The notes beneath the pieces were generated by a model that was not told where the DNA came from, searched no databases, and saw only the letters and a program-made list of their open reading frames with translations. A DNA stretch of 64,000 bases. It comes from Pullilachnospira sp963929535. Lineage in GTDB: Bacteria > Bacillota > Clostridia > Lachnospirales > Lachnospiraceae. The translations under genes and the position numbers were made by a program. Shown piece by piece: positions 41,853-50,634 of this stretch. The stretch lies in NCBI GenBank assembly GCA_963929535.1, contig CAWVIZ010000010.1:1-64000 (forward strand), in the 5' to 3' direction. Position 1 is the stretch's first letter. Each line of letters opens with the position of its first letter.

Positions 41853-43352
41853 ATGAATAAAAGACATCCCAATGTAATTTATATTCTGGCGGACGATATG
41901 GGGTATGGGGATATCAGCGCTCTGAATGAGCGCTGTCCTTTTACCACGCCCCATCTGGACGGGATTGCCCGGGAGGGGCTGGCGTTTACCGATGCCCATG
42001 CCACCTCAGCGGTGTGTACGCCCTCACGATACGGAATCCTCACCGGCCGGTACAACTGGCGTTCCAGACTGAAATCCTATGTGGTGGGAGGTTACTCGGA
42101 GCCGCTGATCGAGAAAGGCAGAAAAACAGTGGCGGATCTGTTCCGAAGTCAGGGCTACCGCACAGCCATGATCGGAAAATGGCATCTGGGGATGGATTTT
42201 GCCAAGACGCCGGATTTTTATGAAAAACCGGATTTTGATGCCTGCGAGGGCGTGGATTACAGCGGTGTGATCCGGAATTCGCCGGTGAGCAACGGATTTG
42301 AATATTTTTTCGGGATCAGCGGATCCCTGGACATGCCGCCCTACATCTATATAGAGAATGACCATTTTACGGAGCTTCCGGACCGGATCACAAAGAATAC
42401 CGGGAAGAAGTTCTGGAGGGAAGGCCCCACCGGTCCCAGCTTCCATCATGAGCATGTGCTGGATGAGCTGACCGGGAAAGTGTGCGAAAAGATCACAGAA
42501 TACTGCAAGGAGCCGTTCTTCATCTATTTTCCCATGCCTGCGCCCCATACGCCGATCCTTCCGGGAAAGGAATTCCAGGGAAAGTCGGGAACCAACGAGT
42601 ATGGGGATTTTGTTCTCCACTGCGATGACGCGGTGGGAAGGATCATTGACCGGCTGAAGGAGGAGGGGCTGTATGAGAATACGATCCTGATCTATACTTC
42701 GGATAACGGATGTTCTCCCATGGCTGATTATCCGGAGCTGATGGCCAGAGGGCATAACCCCAGCTATGTATTCAGGGGAACGAAGGCTGACATCTACGAG
42801 GGAGGCCACCGGATTCCGCTGCTGGTGCAGTGGCCGGCTGCGGTGGGCGGGGGACGTACCTGCAGTCAGATCGTATGCCTTTCTGATTTTATGGCCACGA
42901 TGGCGGAGATCCTGGGGGTGGAGCTGCCGGATAATATGGGGGAGGACAGCGTGAGCAATCTTCCGGTCTGGATGGGAAGCTCCGGGGAGGTGCGCCGGGA
43001 TGTGGTGCACCAGAGCATCGACGGATCCCTTTCCATCCGCAGAGGAAGGTTTAAACTGGAGATGTGTCCCGGATCCGGAGGATGGTCGGACCCGGAACCC
43101 GGTAAGGAGGATCCCTCCCTTCCCAGATTTCAGCTGTATGACCTGTCCAAAGATATCGGAGAACGGGAGAATGTGATCGGGAAGTATCCCCGGATTGCCG
43201 GGGAGCTGAGAGACGTGCTGAAGGAATACGTGGTAAACGGCAGGAGCACGCCGGGAAGTCCCCAGCCCAATAACGGCCGGCGCATATGGGAAACCGTGCG
43301 CTGGCTGGATGAGCCGGACGGAGAACCGTTGAAACTGTATAAGGAAAAGTGA
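41853..43352 (+). CDS. Cys-type sulfatase
   Basis: A 499-residue sulfatase of the alkaline phosphatase superfamily. The N-terminal metal site is NVIYILADDMGYGD; the formylglycine motif is CTPSRYGILTGR with Cys about residue 55; KWHLG and YTSDNG with the later metal Asp/Asn are present. There is no signal peptide, so it should be cytoplasmic and act on imported sulfated substrates such as mucin or glycosaminoglycan fragments (inference). The ATG at 41853 gives the usual short N-terminus; a GTG at 41838 is possible. It depends on the adjacent maturase. Only 16 bases separate it from yedF. Confidence 0.93.
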   Translation: MNKRHPNVIYILADDMGYGDISALNERCPFTTPHLDGIAREGLAFTDAHATSAVCTPSRYGILTGRYNWRSRLKSYVVGGYSEPLIEKGRKTVADLFRSQGYRTAMIGKWHLGMDFAKTPDFYEKPDFDACEGVDYSGVIRNSPVSNGFEYFFGISGSLDMPPYIYIENDHFTELPDRITKNTGKKFWREGPTGPSFHHEHVLDELTGKVCEKITEYCKEPFFIYFPMPAPHTPILPGKEFQGKSGTNEYGDFVLHCDDAVGRIIDRLKEEGLYENTILIYTSDNGCSPMADYPELMARGHNPSYVFRGTKADIYEGGHRIPLLVQWPAAVGGGRTCSQIVCLSDFMATMAEILGVELPDNMGEDSVSNLPVWMGSSGEVRRDVVHQSIDGSLSIRRGRFKLEMCPGSGGWSDPEPGKEDPSLPRFQLYDLSKDIGERENVIGKYPRIAGELRDVLKEYVVNGRSTPGSPQPNNGRRIWETVRWLDEPDGEPLKLYKEK

Positions 43353-43368
43353 GAAGGAGACAGAAAGT

Positions 43369-43992
43369 ATGACAAAGACCATAACCGTAGATGCCAGAGG
43401 GGATCAGTGCCCCATTCCTGTAGTGAAAGCAAAGAAAGCCATGGGAGAACTTCCCCGGGGAGGCGTGGTAAAGGTGCTGGTGGACAATGAGATCGCGGTA
43501 CAGAATCTGACCAAACTGGGCCGCCACCAGTCCATGGAGGTTTCTTCCAGGAAACTGGGGGAAGCTGAATTTGAGGTGATGATGACTTTTGAAGGAGAAA
43601 ATCTGCAAAAGGAGATGACGGAGGAACGGGAGGAGGTCTGCATCCCGGACCGCAGAGGGAACACGGTGGTGGCCGTGGGAAGCGCTGTGATGGGGACCGG
43701 AGATGACAGGCTGGGAGAGGTTCTGATGAAGGGATTTCTCTATGCGGTTTCTCAGCTGGAAGAGCTTCCGGATACGATACTGTTTTACAACGGCGGAGCC
43801 ATGCTCACCACAGAGGGATCTCAGTCCCTGGAGGACCTGAGAAATCTGGAGGCCCAGGGAGTGAAGATCCGCACCTGCGGAACCTGCCTGGACTATTATC
43901 AGCGGAAGGATAAGCTGCAGGTGGGAGAGGTGACCAATATGTATGAGATCGTGGAGACGCTGGCATCTGCCGGGAAGGTGATCCGGCCATGA
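43369..43992 (+). CDS. yedF: YedF-like selenium metabolism sulfurtransferase protein
   Basis: A 207-residue fusion of an N-terminal TusA-like domain (DARGDQCPIPVV, Cys about residue 14) with a C-terminal DsrE-like domain (LFYNGGAMLTTEGS, and CGTCLDYY about 165-172). The whole protein matches YedF, which occurs with selenium-dependent molybdenum hydroxylase genes and is thought to carry sulfur or selenium. It follows GAAGGAG. Its end overlaps the cysteine desulfurase start by four bases. Confidence 0.9.
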   Translation: MTKTITVDARGDQCPIPVVKAKKAMGELPRGGVVKVLVDNEIAVQNLTKLGRHQSMEVSSRKLGEAEFEVMMTFEGENLQKEMTEEREEVCIPDRRGNTVVAVGSAVMGTGDDRLGEVLMKGFLYAVSQLEELPDTILFYNGGAMLTTEGSQSLEDLRNLEAQGVKIRTCGTCLDYYQRKDKLQVGEVTNMYEIVETLASAGKVIRP

Positions 43993-45149
43993 TCTATCTG
44001 GACAATGCCGCCACCACACTCCGGAAACCCCCGGAGGTGGCCCGGGCCGTGGCGGATGCCGTGGGAACTCTGGGAAATGTGTCCCGGGGCGTTCACGGAC
44101 CTTCTCTTGCGGCGGCCAGAACGGTCTATCAGGCCAGAGCCGCGGCCGCACGGCTGCTGGGGTGCAGTGATCCGGCCCATACGGTGTTTGCCTCAAATGC
44201 CACAGAGGCTTTGAATATGGTCATTGACGGGATTTTTTCTCCCATGCTGGAGCGGGGGGAGGAGGTGCACATCGTATCTACGGATCTGGAACACAATTCG
44301 GTGCTCCGCCCTCTGTACCGGCTGGCAGAACGGGGGGCGTGCCTGTCCTTTGCCGGGGCGGACCGGAAAGGACGGATCTCCTATGAGCAGATGGAAGGGC
44401 TGATCAGGCCGGAAACCAGAGGGATTGTCTGCACCCACGCTTCCAATCTCACCGGCAATCTGCTGGATCTGGAACGGATCGGAGAGATGGCCAAAAGGCA
44501 TGGGGTGTATCTGATCGTGGACGCTTCCCAGACGGCGGGGGTATTTCCCATAGATATGAAGCGTATGGGGATTGACGTGGTGTGCTTTACCGGGCATAAA
44601 AGTCTGATGGGCCCCCAGGGGACCGGAGGACTGTGCGTGGAAGGACAGGTGCCCATCCGGCCCTGGAAGGTGGGGGGCAGCGGCGTCCATTCCTTTGACA
44701 GGGATCATCCCCGATCCCTTCCGGAGGCTCTGGAGGCCGGGACGCTGAATGCCTGCGGGATCGCCGGACTTCTGGCCGGGATCCGGTGGATAGAGGGTGT
44801 GGGACAGGAAGCCATACGCAAAAAAGAGATGGAACTGGCAGAGCTGTTTGTCCGGATGGTGAGAGAAATTTCCGGGATTCGGATATACGGGGATTTCAGC
44901 ACCTCCCTTCGGGCGCCTATCGTGACTCTGAATCTGAAGGGAGTGCAGGCGGCCCTGCTGGCGGACATTTTGTGGACGGAATATGAGACCGCCGTGCGGG
45001 CAGGGGCTCACTGCGCGCCCAGGATGCACCGGGCGCTGGGAACCGGAGAGGCGGGAGCAGTGCGCTTCAGTTTCTCCTGGTTTAATACGGAGGAGGAGGC
45101 TGTTGCTGCGGCCAGGGCCCTGGGAGAGATTTCCCGGGAGGGGTGCTGA
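43989..45149 (+). CDS. Cysteine desulfurase-like PLP enzyme (selenium operon)
   Basis: A 386-residue class V aminotransferase-fold enzyme. MIYLDNAATTLRKP opens the protein, the PLP lysine is in CFTGHKSLMGPQGTGG (about residue 205), and the PLP aspartate is in VDASQTAGV. A conserved cysteine near the C-terminus (AGAHCAPRMH) is placed as in SufS/CsdA. Its position between yedF and a DUF3343 gene points to delivery of sulfur or selenium to a carrier for molybdenum hydroxylase maturation (family knowledge, not shown here). Confidence 0.9.
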   Translation: MIYLDNAATTLRKPPEVARAVADAVGTLGNVSRGVHGPSLAAARTVYQARAAAARLLGCSDPAHTVFASNATEALNMVIDGIFSPMLERGEEVHIVSTDLEHNSVLRPLYRLAERGACLSFAGADRKGRISYEQMEGLIRPETRGIVCTHASNLTGNLLDLERIGEMAKRHGVYLIVDASQTAGVFPIDMKRMGIDVVCFTGHKSLMGPQGTGGLCVEGQVPIRPWKVGGSGVHSFDRDHPRSLPEALEAGTLNACGIAGLLAGIRWIEGVGQEAIRKKEMELAELFVRMVREISGIRIYGDFSTSLRAPIVTLNLKGVQAALLADILWTEYETAVRAGAHCAPRMHRALGTGEAGAVRFSFSWFNTEEEAVAAARALGEISREGC

Positions 45150-45152
45150 CCA

Positions 45153-45389
45153 ATGAGAGAAAAAACGAAAAAGCATCTGATCACCTTTCACAATACGGTG
45201 GGAGCGCTGGAAATGGAGGAATACTGTATGCGGGAAGGGCTTCCGGGACGTCTGATCCCGGTACCGCCCGCGATTTCGGCGGGCTGCGGTATGGCCTGGT
45301 GTGTTCCGGATAAGGACTGGGACCGGATGGAAGGGGCTGCACAGCTGTGGAAGGAACAGATAGAAAACATCTATGAGCTGTGGCTGTAA
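45153..45389 (+). CDS. DUF3343 putative Se/S carrier protein
   Basis: A 78-residue protein. DUF3343 signatures include TFHNTVGALEMEEYC and RLIPVPPAISAGCGMAW, whose cysteine is the likely carrier residue. Members are found with YedF and cysteine desulfurases in selenium-dependent molybdenum hydroxylase operons, as here. It starts three bases after the desulfurase stop; a 135-base gap with no recognised feature follows. Confidence 0.87.
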   Translation: MREKTKKHLITFHNTVGALEMEEYCMREGLPGRLIPVPPAISAGCGMAWCVPDKDWDRMEGAAQLWKEQIENIYELWL

Positions 45390-45524
45390 GAACAGACAGA
45401 AAGAAAGAAGCCGGGAGCATTCCGGCACACGATCCGGCGCCGGCCGGAACGGAGCAAAGACCTGCAGAAAGACCAATAATCCGCTGCTCTGCGGCAGGGC
45501 GGGGAAGAAAGGGGAGAGGATCAG

Positions 45525-46334
45525 ATGAATCATACAACGATCATTGTACGGGGAGGAGGAGATCTGGCCACCGGGACGATCCACCGGCTGTTTCGGTGCG
45601 GTTATCCCGTTCTTGTACTGGAGACGGAAAGACCGGCCGCTATCCGCAGAGAGGCGGCGTTCTGTGAGGCTGTCTACGATGGGGAGAAAACGGTGGAGGG
45701 AGTTACCAGCGAAAGGATCGCGGATCCGGACCAATGCCGGGAGATCTGGGAGCGGGGAAGGATTCCCGTTCTTGTGGATGAGAAGGCCCGGGCAGTGAAA
45801 CGGATCCGGCCGGAGGTGGTGGTTGACGCCATCCTTGCCAAGAAAAATCTGGGGACCAGCCGGGCCATGGCGCCCCTCACCATTGCCCTGGGACCGGGCT
45901 TTGCAGCCGGGGAGGATGTGGACTGCGTGATCGAGACCATGCGGGGACACCGGCTGGGCAGACTGCTGTTTCAGGGAAGCGCCCTGCCCAACACCGGAGT
46001 TCCCGGGCTCATCGGGGGATACGGAAAAGAAAGGGTGATCCATGCCCCGGCCTCCGGAACCATCTTGAACAGGGCGGCCATCGGAGACTGGGTGGAGCAG
46101 GGGCAGATTTTGGCGCTGATCGGAGACACTCCGGTGAGGGCTTCCATCACGGGAGTGCTCCGGGGGATCATCCGGGAAGGATATCCTGTAAAAGAGGGGC
46201 TGAAGATCGCGGATATTGATCCCAGGCAGGGAGAAAGGGAGAACTGCTTTACCATTTCTGACAAAGCCCGCTGCATCGCCGGAGGCGTACTGGAGGCGGT
46301 GGTTTCCTGGGAAAACCGCCGTGGGATATCATGA
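45525..46334 (+). CDS. yqeB: Selenium-dependent molybdenum hydroxylase maturation protein YqeB (EF2563 family)
   Basis: A 269-residue protein. IIVRGGGDLATGTIHRLFRCGY is the Rossmann-like opening of the EF2563 family. VVVDAILAKKNLGTSRAMAPLTIALGPGF and the biotinyl/lipoyl-like C-terminal part (APASGTILNRAAIGDWVEQG) are characteristic. The family is a marker of selenium-dependent molybdenum hydroxylases, for which it is thought to help insert a labile selenium. Its stop overlaps the next ATG (ATGA). No hydrolase or hydroxylase structural gene lies in the window. Confidence 0.92.
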   Translation: MNHTTIIVRGGGDLATGTIHRLFRCGYPVLVLETERPAAIRREAAFCEAVYDGEKTVEGVTSERIADPDQCREIWERGRIPVLVDEKARAVKRIRPEVVVDAILAKKNLGTSRAMAPLTIALGPGFAAGEDVDCVIETMRGHRLGRLLFQGSALPNTGVPGLIGGYGKERVIHAPASGTILNRAAIGDWVEQGQILALIGDTPVRASITGVLRGIIREGYPVKEGLKIADIDPRQGERENCFTISDKARCIAGGVLEAVVSWENRRGIS

Positions 46335-47665
46335 GGATCCGGTTGGCGGACGGACGGGAAGAAGAGCGGCTGCTGGATATCTTTCCCTGGCTGATATCCG
46401 GCAGCCATGTGGTCAGCGCTGTGGGAGCAGGAGGAAAAACCACCTTTCTGTGGAGGCTGGCCGGAGAGCTGACAGCGGCGGGAAAGCGGGTGATCGTCAC
46501 CACAACCACCCATATGGCCTGGGAGGAGGATCGCCCCTGGGCAAAGATCGAGGGAGGAAAGACCGCGGCGGAAGAGGGAACCGGCTGCATTTCCGCTTCC
46601 CAGCGAAAGCTGCTGCGGGAGAAAATGGATGAATGGGGATATGTGTTTGCCGGGAAGAAGGAGAAAATAGGAGAAAAAATCTCAAATCCGTTTCCGGAGG
46701 ATGCTTGCTGCCGGTGGGTGACAGAGCTGACGGAGCTGGCGGATGTGGTGCTGGTGGAAGCGGACGGCTCCAGGAGACTTCCCCTGAAGGTACCCGGGAA
46801 GAATGAGCCGGTGATCCCCCCGGCCACCGATCTGGTGGTGGGAGTGGCGGGACTTTCCAGCCTGGGAGAGCTGCCGGAGGAGAGATGCCACAGATGGGAA
46901 CTCTGGGATTTTCAGGAGCAAAGGATCACCGGCCGGGATCTGGAGCGTCTGGCTGTATCCCTCCGGGGCCTGAGGAAGGGCGTGGATCCCGGGATGAAAT
47001 ATTTTGTTCTGCTGAACCAGGCAGACGATGAGAGGCGCCTGGAGGCCGGGATGGATGTATGCCGGAGGCTGGCCCGGCGGCAAATTGCCTGCGGTACGGC
47101 TCGTCTGCAGGACCGGCTGGGAGTGATCCTCCTGGCGGCAGGGCAGGGGAGCAGGTTCGGGGAGAACAAGCTGCTCTATCCCGTGGAGGGAATCCCCATG
47201 GGAAAACGGGCGCTGGAGCTTCTGGCAGAGCTTCCTGCTCAAAAGCGGGCAGTGGTTACCTGCTATGAGCAGATGGAAAACTGGGCGGGCAGTCTGGGGA
47301 TTTCCTGCGTGAAAAATCCTCATCCGGAGCTGGGGATTTCCTCCAGCCTGCGGCTGGGACTGGAAGCATGCACGGAGATGGATGGCTGGCTGTTCATGGT
47401 GGCGGACCAGCCCCGGCTTTCCCTGGAAAGTGTAAAGCGGCTGATCCGCTGCTGGCAGGAATCGCCCAGGGGGATCGCTGCTTTATCCTGCGGGAAGCAG
47501 ATCGGAAATCCGGTGATCTTTTCCCGGCGGTACCGCGGCCAGCTTCTGGAGCTTCGCGGGGACCGGGGAGGAAAACGGGTTCTCAACAGCCACAGAGAGG
47601 ATACCCTCCTGGTGGAAGTACAGCCATGGGAGCTGGAGGATCTGGACAGAAAACCCGAAAGCTGA
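46331..47665 (+). CDS. yqeC: YqeC-MocA fusion: selenium cofactor protein plus molybdopterin nucleotidyltransferase
   Basis: A 444-residue two-domain protein. The first roughly 255 residues are YqeC: P-loop SAVGAGGKTTFLW (about 30-42), VTTTTHMAW, and VLVEADGSRRLPLK. The second domain, from about 260, is a MocA/MobA-type nucleotidyltransferase: GVILLAAGQGSRFGENKLL, where the G-rich loop binds CTP or GTP, followed by WLFMVADQPRL. MocA makes molybdopterin cytosine dinucleotide, the cofactor form used by xanthine-dehydrogenase-like enzymes. The fusion joins cofactor activation and selenium maturation in one chain. Confidence 0.9.
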   Translation: MRIRLADGREEERLLDIFPWLISGSHVVSAVGAGGKTTFLWRLAGELTAAGKRVIVTTTTHMAWEEDRPWAKIEGGKTAAEEGTGCISASQRKLLREKMDEWGYVFAGKKEKIGEKISNPFPEDACCRWVTELTELADVVLVEADGSRRLPLKVPGKNEPVIPPATDLVVGVAGLSSLGELPEERCHRWELWDFQEQRITGRDLERLAVSLRGLRKGVDPGMKYFVLLNQADDERRLEAGMDVCRRLARRQIACGTARLQDRLGVILLAAGQGSRFGENKLLYPVEGIPMGKRALELLAELPAQKRAVVTCYEQMENWAGSLGISCVKNPHPELGISSSLRLGLEACTEMDGWLFMVADQPRLSLESVKRLIRCWQESPRGIAALSCGKQIGNPVIFSRRYRGQLLELRGDRGGKRVLNSHREDTLLVEVQPWELEDLDRKPES

Positions 47666-47714
47666 AGTCCCTTTTTTGCGCGGCCTGTACGCTGTCCCGG
47701 CCGATGCCGGAAGC

Positions 47715-47922
47715 GTGTGCCGGTGGCACACGTTAAGCGCCGACCGAAACGGAGCGTAGATCCCGCTGTGTGCCGGTGGCACACGTTAAGCGCCGACCGA
47801 AACGGAGTGTAGATCCCGCTGCCTTTGCAGCGGGATCCCGAGGCCTGCGGGCGCCAGGCTGCGAAAAACGCAGCCTGTGTGCGTGCTTTTGTTACAGTGA
47901 AGCCGGAAGACTGAACTGTAAC
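47715..47922. repeat. 53-base direct repeat plus GC-rich hairpin repeat, locus B
   Basis: Two 53-base direct repeats (47715-47767 and 47768-47820) differ at one position. Each begins with the perfect palindrome GTGTGCCGGTGGCACAC. They lead into a copy of the GC-rich family seen at 14885-15176, sharing GCAGCGGGATCCCGAG and CCTGCGGGCGCCAGGCTGCG and ending in the hairpin GTTACAGT (47891-47898) / ACTGTAAC (47915-47922). Confidence 0.7.
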
Positions 47923-47951
47923 GGAAAAACGGAAAAACATAGCAATAGGGC

Positions 47952-47980
47952 TTGCATTTTCCAATATGAAGTGTTATGAT
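47952..47980 (+). promoter_or_regulatory. Promoter of the rimP-nusA-infB operon
   Basis: TTGCAT (47952-47957), 17 bases, TATGAT (47975-47980). Confidence 0.7.
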
Positions 47981-48008
47981 GATTATGTTGAATAATGATG
48001 ATGCTAGA

Positions 48009-48040
48009 TAAGAGTGGGCGATACGTCCACTCTTATTTGT
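48009..48040 (+). promoter_or_regulatory. rimP leader hairpin
   Basis: TAAGAGTGG (48009-48017) pairs with CCACTCTTA (48027-48035), followed by TTTGT. Hairpins of this AAGAGTGGG...CCACTCTT type commonly precede rimP-nusA in Firmicutes and may act as an attenuator responding to NusA. Confidence 0.6.
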
Positions 48041-48226
48041 GCGATAAGCCCGGAAAGAGGCGGGAATGTTTCCTGCTTCCGGAGGAATCGCCGGGCGGGT
48101 ACAGCGGCAGCAGTGCTGCGGGCTGTGCGGTATCGCAGGATGAGGCAGGAGGCTGCCTGCCTGGTCCGGTCCGGCAAAGGATGAAAAACCGGACCAAAGA
48201 GCAGCAGACGAGAGGACGGTGAGGAA

Positions 48227-48694
48227 ATGAGCAGAAAAGAGGTATACGAGCAGAAGGCAGAAGAACTTGCTCTTCCCATTGTGGAGGGCTTCGGGTTTGA
48301 GCTGGTGGATGTGGAATATGTAAAGGAAGCCGGCACATGGTATCTGCGTCTGTACATCGACAAGGAAGGCGGCATTACCATCAATGACTGCGAGGCGGTG
48401 AGCCGGCTGTTCGGCGAGAAGCTGGATGAGGAAGATTTTATCCAGGAAGCGTACGTGATGGAGGTAAGCTCTCCGGGACTGGGGAGGCCTTTGAAGAAGG
48501 AGAAGGATTACCGGCGGAGTATGGGGAAAGAGCTGGAGATCAGAACCTACCGTCCCATTGAAAAACAAAAAGAATTCTATGGGATTCTCAGCGCATATGA
48601 TGATAACAGTGTGACGATTACGCTGGAGAATCAGGAAACGATGGTATTTCAGAAGGCGGATATTGCGTTGATTCGTCTCGCTTTTGATTTTTAA
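48227..48694 (+). CDS. rimP: Ribosome maturation factor RimP
   Basis: A 155-residue small-subunit assembly factor. The N-terminal domain contains GFELVDVEYVKEAGTWYLRLYID; VMEVSSPGLGRPLKKEKDY is the conserved SPGxxRPL motif; the C-terminal SH3-like domain follows. First gene of the nusA-infB operon, as in most Firmicutes; nusA starts 16 bases after it. Confidence 0.96.
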   Translation: MSRKEVYEQKAEELALPIVEGFGFELVDVEYVKEAGTWYLRLYIDKEGGITINDCEAVSRLFGEKLDEEDFIQEAYVMEVSSPGLGRPLKKEKDYRRSMGKELEIRTYRPIEKQKEFYGILSAYDDNSVTITLENQETMVFQKADIALIRLAFDF

Positions 48695-48710
48695 GGAGGA
48701 AAAGAGAAAA

Positions 48711-49967
48711 ATGAACACAGAGTTACTGGAGGCATTGAACATTCTGGAGAAGGAGAAAAATATCAGCAAAGAGGTGTTGCTGGAGGCTATTGAGCAGTCC
48801 CTGATCCAGGCCTGCAAGAATCATTTCGGCAAGGCGGACAATGTGAAGGTAAATATCGATCCGGAAACCTGCGACTTCGGAGTATATGCGGAGAAGACCG
48901 TGGTGGAAACCGTGGAGGATCCCGTAATGGAGATCAGCCTGGCCAACGCCAGGATGATCGATTCCAAGTATGAGCTGGGAGATGTGGTGAACGTGGAGAT
49001 CCACTCCCGGGAGTTTGGACGGATCGCCACCCAGAACGCAAAGAATGTGATCCTGCAGAAGATCCGCGAGGAGGAGCGGAAGGTTCTGTATGATGAATAT
49101 TATAAGAAAGAAAAGGATATCGTCACTGGTGTGGTGCAGCGGTATCTGGGAAGAAATGTGAGCATTAATCTGGGTAAGGTGGATGCGGTGCTCAACGAGA
49201 ATGAGCAGGTGAAGGGCGAGGTGTTCCGCCCCACAGAGAGGATCAAGCTGTACGTGCTGGAGGTGAAGGATACCCCCAAGGGTCCCAAGATCCTGGTTTC
49301 CAGAACCCATCCGGAACTGGTAAAGCGGCTGTTTGAGGCTGAGGTTACCGAGGTGAGAGACGGTATCGTGGAGATCAAGAGCATTGCCAGAGAGGCGGGA
49401 TCCAGAACCAAGATTGCCGTATGGTCCAATGATCCGGACGTGGATGCGGTGGGAGCCTGCGTAGGTATGAATGGAGCCAGGGTCAATGCCGTTGTGGCCG
49501 AGCTGCGGGGAGAGAAGATCGATATCATCAACTGGGATGAGAATCCTGCCCTGCTGATCGAGAATGCGTTAAGCCCTGCAAAGGTGATCTCTGTGCTGGC
49601 CGATCCGGATGAGAAGACGGCCCTGGTGATCGTTCCCGACTATCAGCTTTCACTGGCTATCGGAAAGGAAGGACAGAACGCGCGTCTGGCAGCCCGCCTG
49701 ACCGGCTTCAAGATCGACATTAAGAGCGAGACCCAGGCCAAGGAAGCAGGGGACTTTGAATATTACCAGGATGAAGAGGGCTACGATGACGAGCCCTATG
49801 AGGATTACGAAGAAGATTACGGGGAATCCTCTGAATATGAAGACTCCGCGGAATATGACCGGGAACCGGAAGCAGATGACTGGGAGGATGCTGCGGACAA
49901 AGAGACGGATGGCTGGGAAGAGGCACCGGATAAAGAGTACGCGGAAGAAACCGGCCGGGAGGAATAG
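48711..49967 (+). CDS. nusA: Transcription factor NusA
   Basis: A 418-residue pausing, termination and antitermination factor. The start at 48711 follows AAGGAGGAAAAG. The N-terminal polymerase-binding domain runs to about 125, the S1 domain covers about 135-200 (GVVQRYLGRNVSINLGKVDA), and KH1 and KH2 follow (GACVGMNGARVNAVVAELRG; LSLAIGKEGQNARLAARLTG). After KH2 the last 70 or so residues form a Glu/Asp/Tyr-rich acidic tail. That tail is not part of the standard fold and resembles the acidic C-terminal extensions of some Clostridia. Confidence 0.97.
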   Translation: MNTELLEALNILEKEKNISKEVLLEAIEQSLIQACKNHFGKADNVKVNIDPETCDFGVYAEKTVVETVEDPVMEISLANARMIDSKYELGDVVNVEIHSREFGRIATQNAKNVILQKIREEERKVLYDEYYKKEKDIVTGVVQRYLGRNVSINLGKVDAVLNENEQVKGEVFRPTERIKLYVLEVKDTPKGPKILVSRTHPELVKRLFEAEVTEVRDGIVEIKSIAREAGSRTKIAVWSNDPDVDAVGACVGMNGARVNAVVAELRGEKIDIINWDENPALLIENALSPAKVISVLADPDEKTALVIVPDYQLSLAIGKEGQNARLAARLTGFKIDIKSETQAKEAGDFEYYQDEEGYDDEPYEDYEEDYGESSEYEDSAEYDREPEADDWEDAADKETDGWEEAPDKEYAEETGREE

Positions 49968-50021
49968 GGCCGTTATACTGGCGGAGCTTCAGAGTGCAGA
50001 AGCATTTTTGCAGGAGAGAAT

Positions 50022-50303
50022 ATGGGCAGTGTGAAGAAAGTGCCGATGCGCAAGTGTATCGGATGCAATGAGATGAAAAACAAAAAAGAGATGATGCGGG
50101 TGATCCGGACACCGGAGAACGAGATCGTTCTGGACACCACAGGAAAGAAGAACGGAAGGGGCGCTTACCTGTGCTTTTCCAGGGAATGTCTGGAAAAAGC
50201 GGTAAAAAGCAGAGGGCTGGAACGTTCTTTGAAGGTGCCGATTCCCCGGGAAGTGCTGGAAAGCCTGGAAAAGGAGCTGGAAGCGATTGAAGCAAAACAA
50301 TAA
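50022..50303 (+). CDS. rnpM: RNase P modulator RnpM (YlxR)
   Basis: A 93-residue RNA-binding protein. The family signature is VPMRKCIGCNEMKNKKEMMR; the GRGAYLC segment is also conserved. YlxR/RnpM binds the RNase P RNA and modulates its activity. It sits between nusA and the L7Ae gene, as in Bacillus. Its end overlaps the next gene by 17 bases. Confidence 0.94.
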   Translation: MGSVKKVPMRKCIGCNEMKNKKEMMRVIRTPENEIVLDTTGKKNGRGAYLCFSRECLEKAVKSRGLERSLKVPIPREVLESLEKELEAIEAKQ

Positions 50304-50613
50304 GATACTGTCACTGATCGGACTTTCCACAAAAGCAGGAAAGACTGCCAGCGGCGAATTTGCCACGGAAAAAGCTGTAAAGAGCCGGAAGGCGTACCTG
50401 GTGATCATTTCCAGCGAGGCTTCCGGTAATACAAAAAAGAAATTCGCCAATATGTGTGATTATTATAAAGTTCCCTGGTTTGTCTACGGACAGAAGCAGG
50501 AGCTGGGCCGGGCGATGGGAAAAGAATTCCGTGCGTCCCTGGCGGTAACAGATGAAAATCTTGCGGCAGCGCTTAAGCGTCAGCTGTGCAGTCAGGAGCA
50601 GCCATTGGCATAG
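50287..50613 (+). CDS. L7Ae-family ribosomal protein (YlxQ-like)
   Basis: A 108-residue kink-turn RNA-binding protein of the L7Ae/L30e family. ILSLIGLSTKAGKTASGEFATEKAVKS is the typical opening and YLVIISSEASGNTKKKF the core strand-helix. Role in ribosome or RNase P function is inferred from its place in the nusA-infB operon. The start overlaps rnpM, so translation is coupled. Confidence 0.93.
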   Translation: MKQNNKILSLIGLSTKAGKTASGEFATEKAVKSRKAYLVIISSEASGNTKKKFANMCDYYKVPWFVYGQKQELGRAMGKEFRASLAVTDENLAAALKRQLCSQEQPLA

Positions 50614-50634
50614 GCTGGAAAGGTTGGTGATAGT

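Larger units (their letters stand above)
47666..48226. other. Intergenic region: repeats, promoter and rimP leader
   Basis: Holds the direct and hairpin repeats (47715-47922), the promoter of the nusA operon (47952-47980) and a leader of about 245 bases with one strong hairpin (48009-48035). No gene is supported. Confidence 0.6.

Noticed and set aside
43369..47665. Selenocysteine codons in the selenium operon
   Set aside because: All five frames are continuous without internal TGA and contain no SECIS-like hairpin next to a TGA that I can see.
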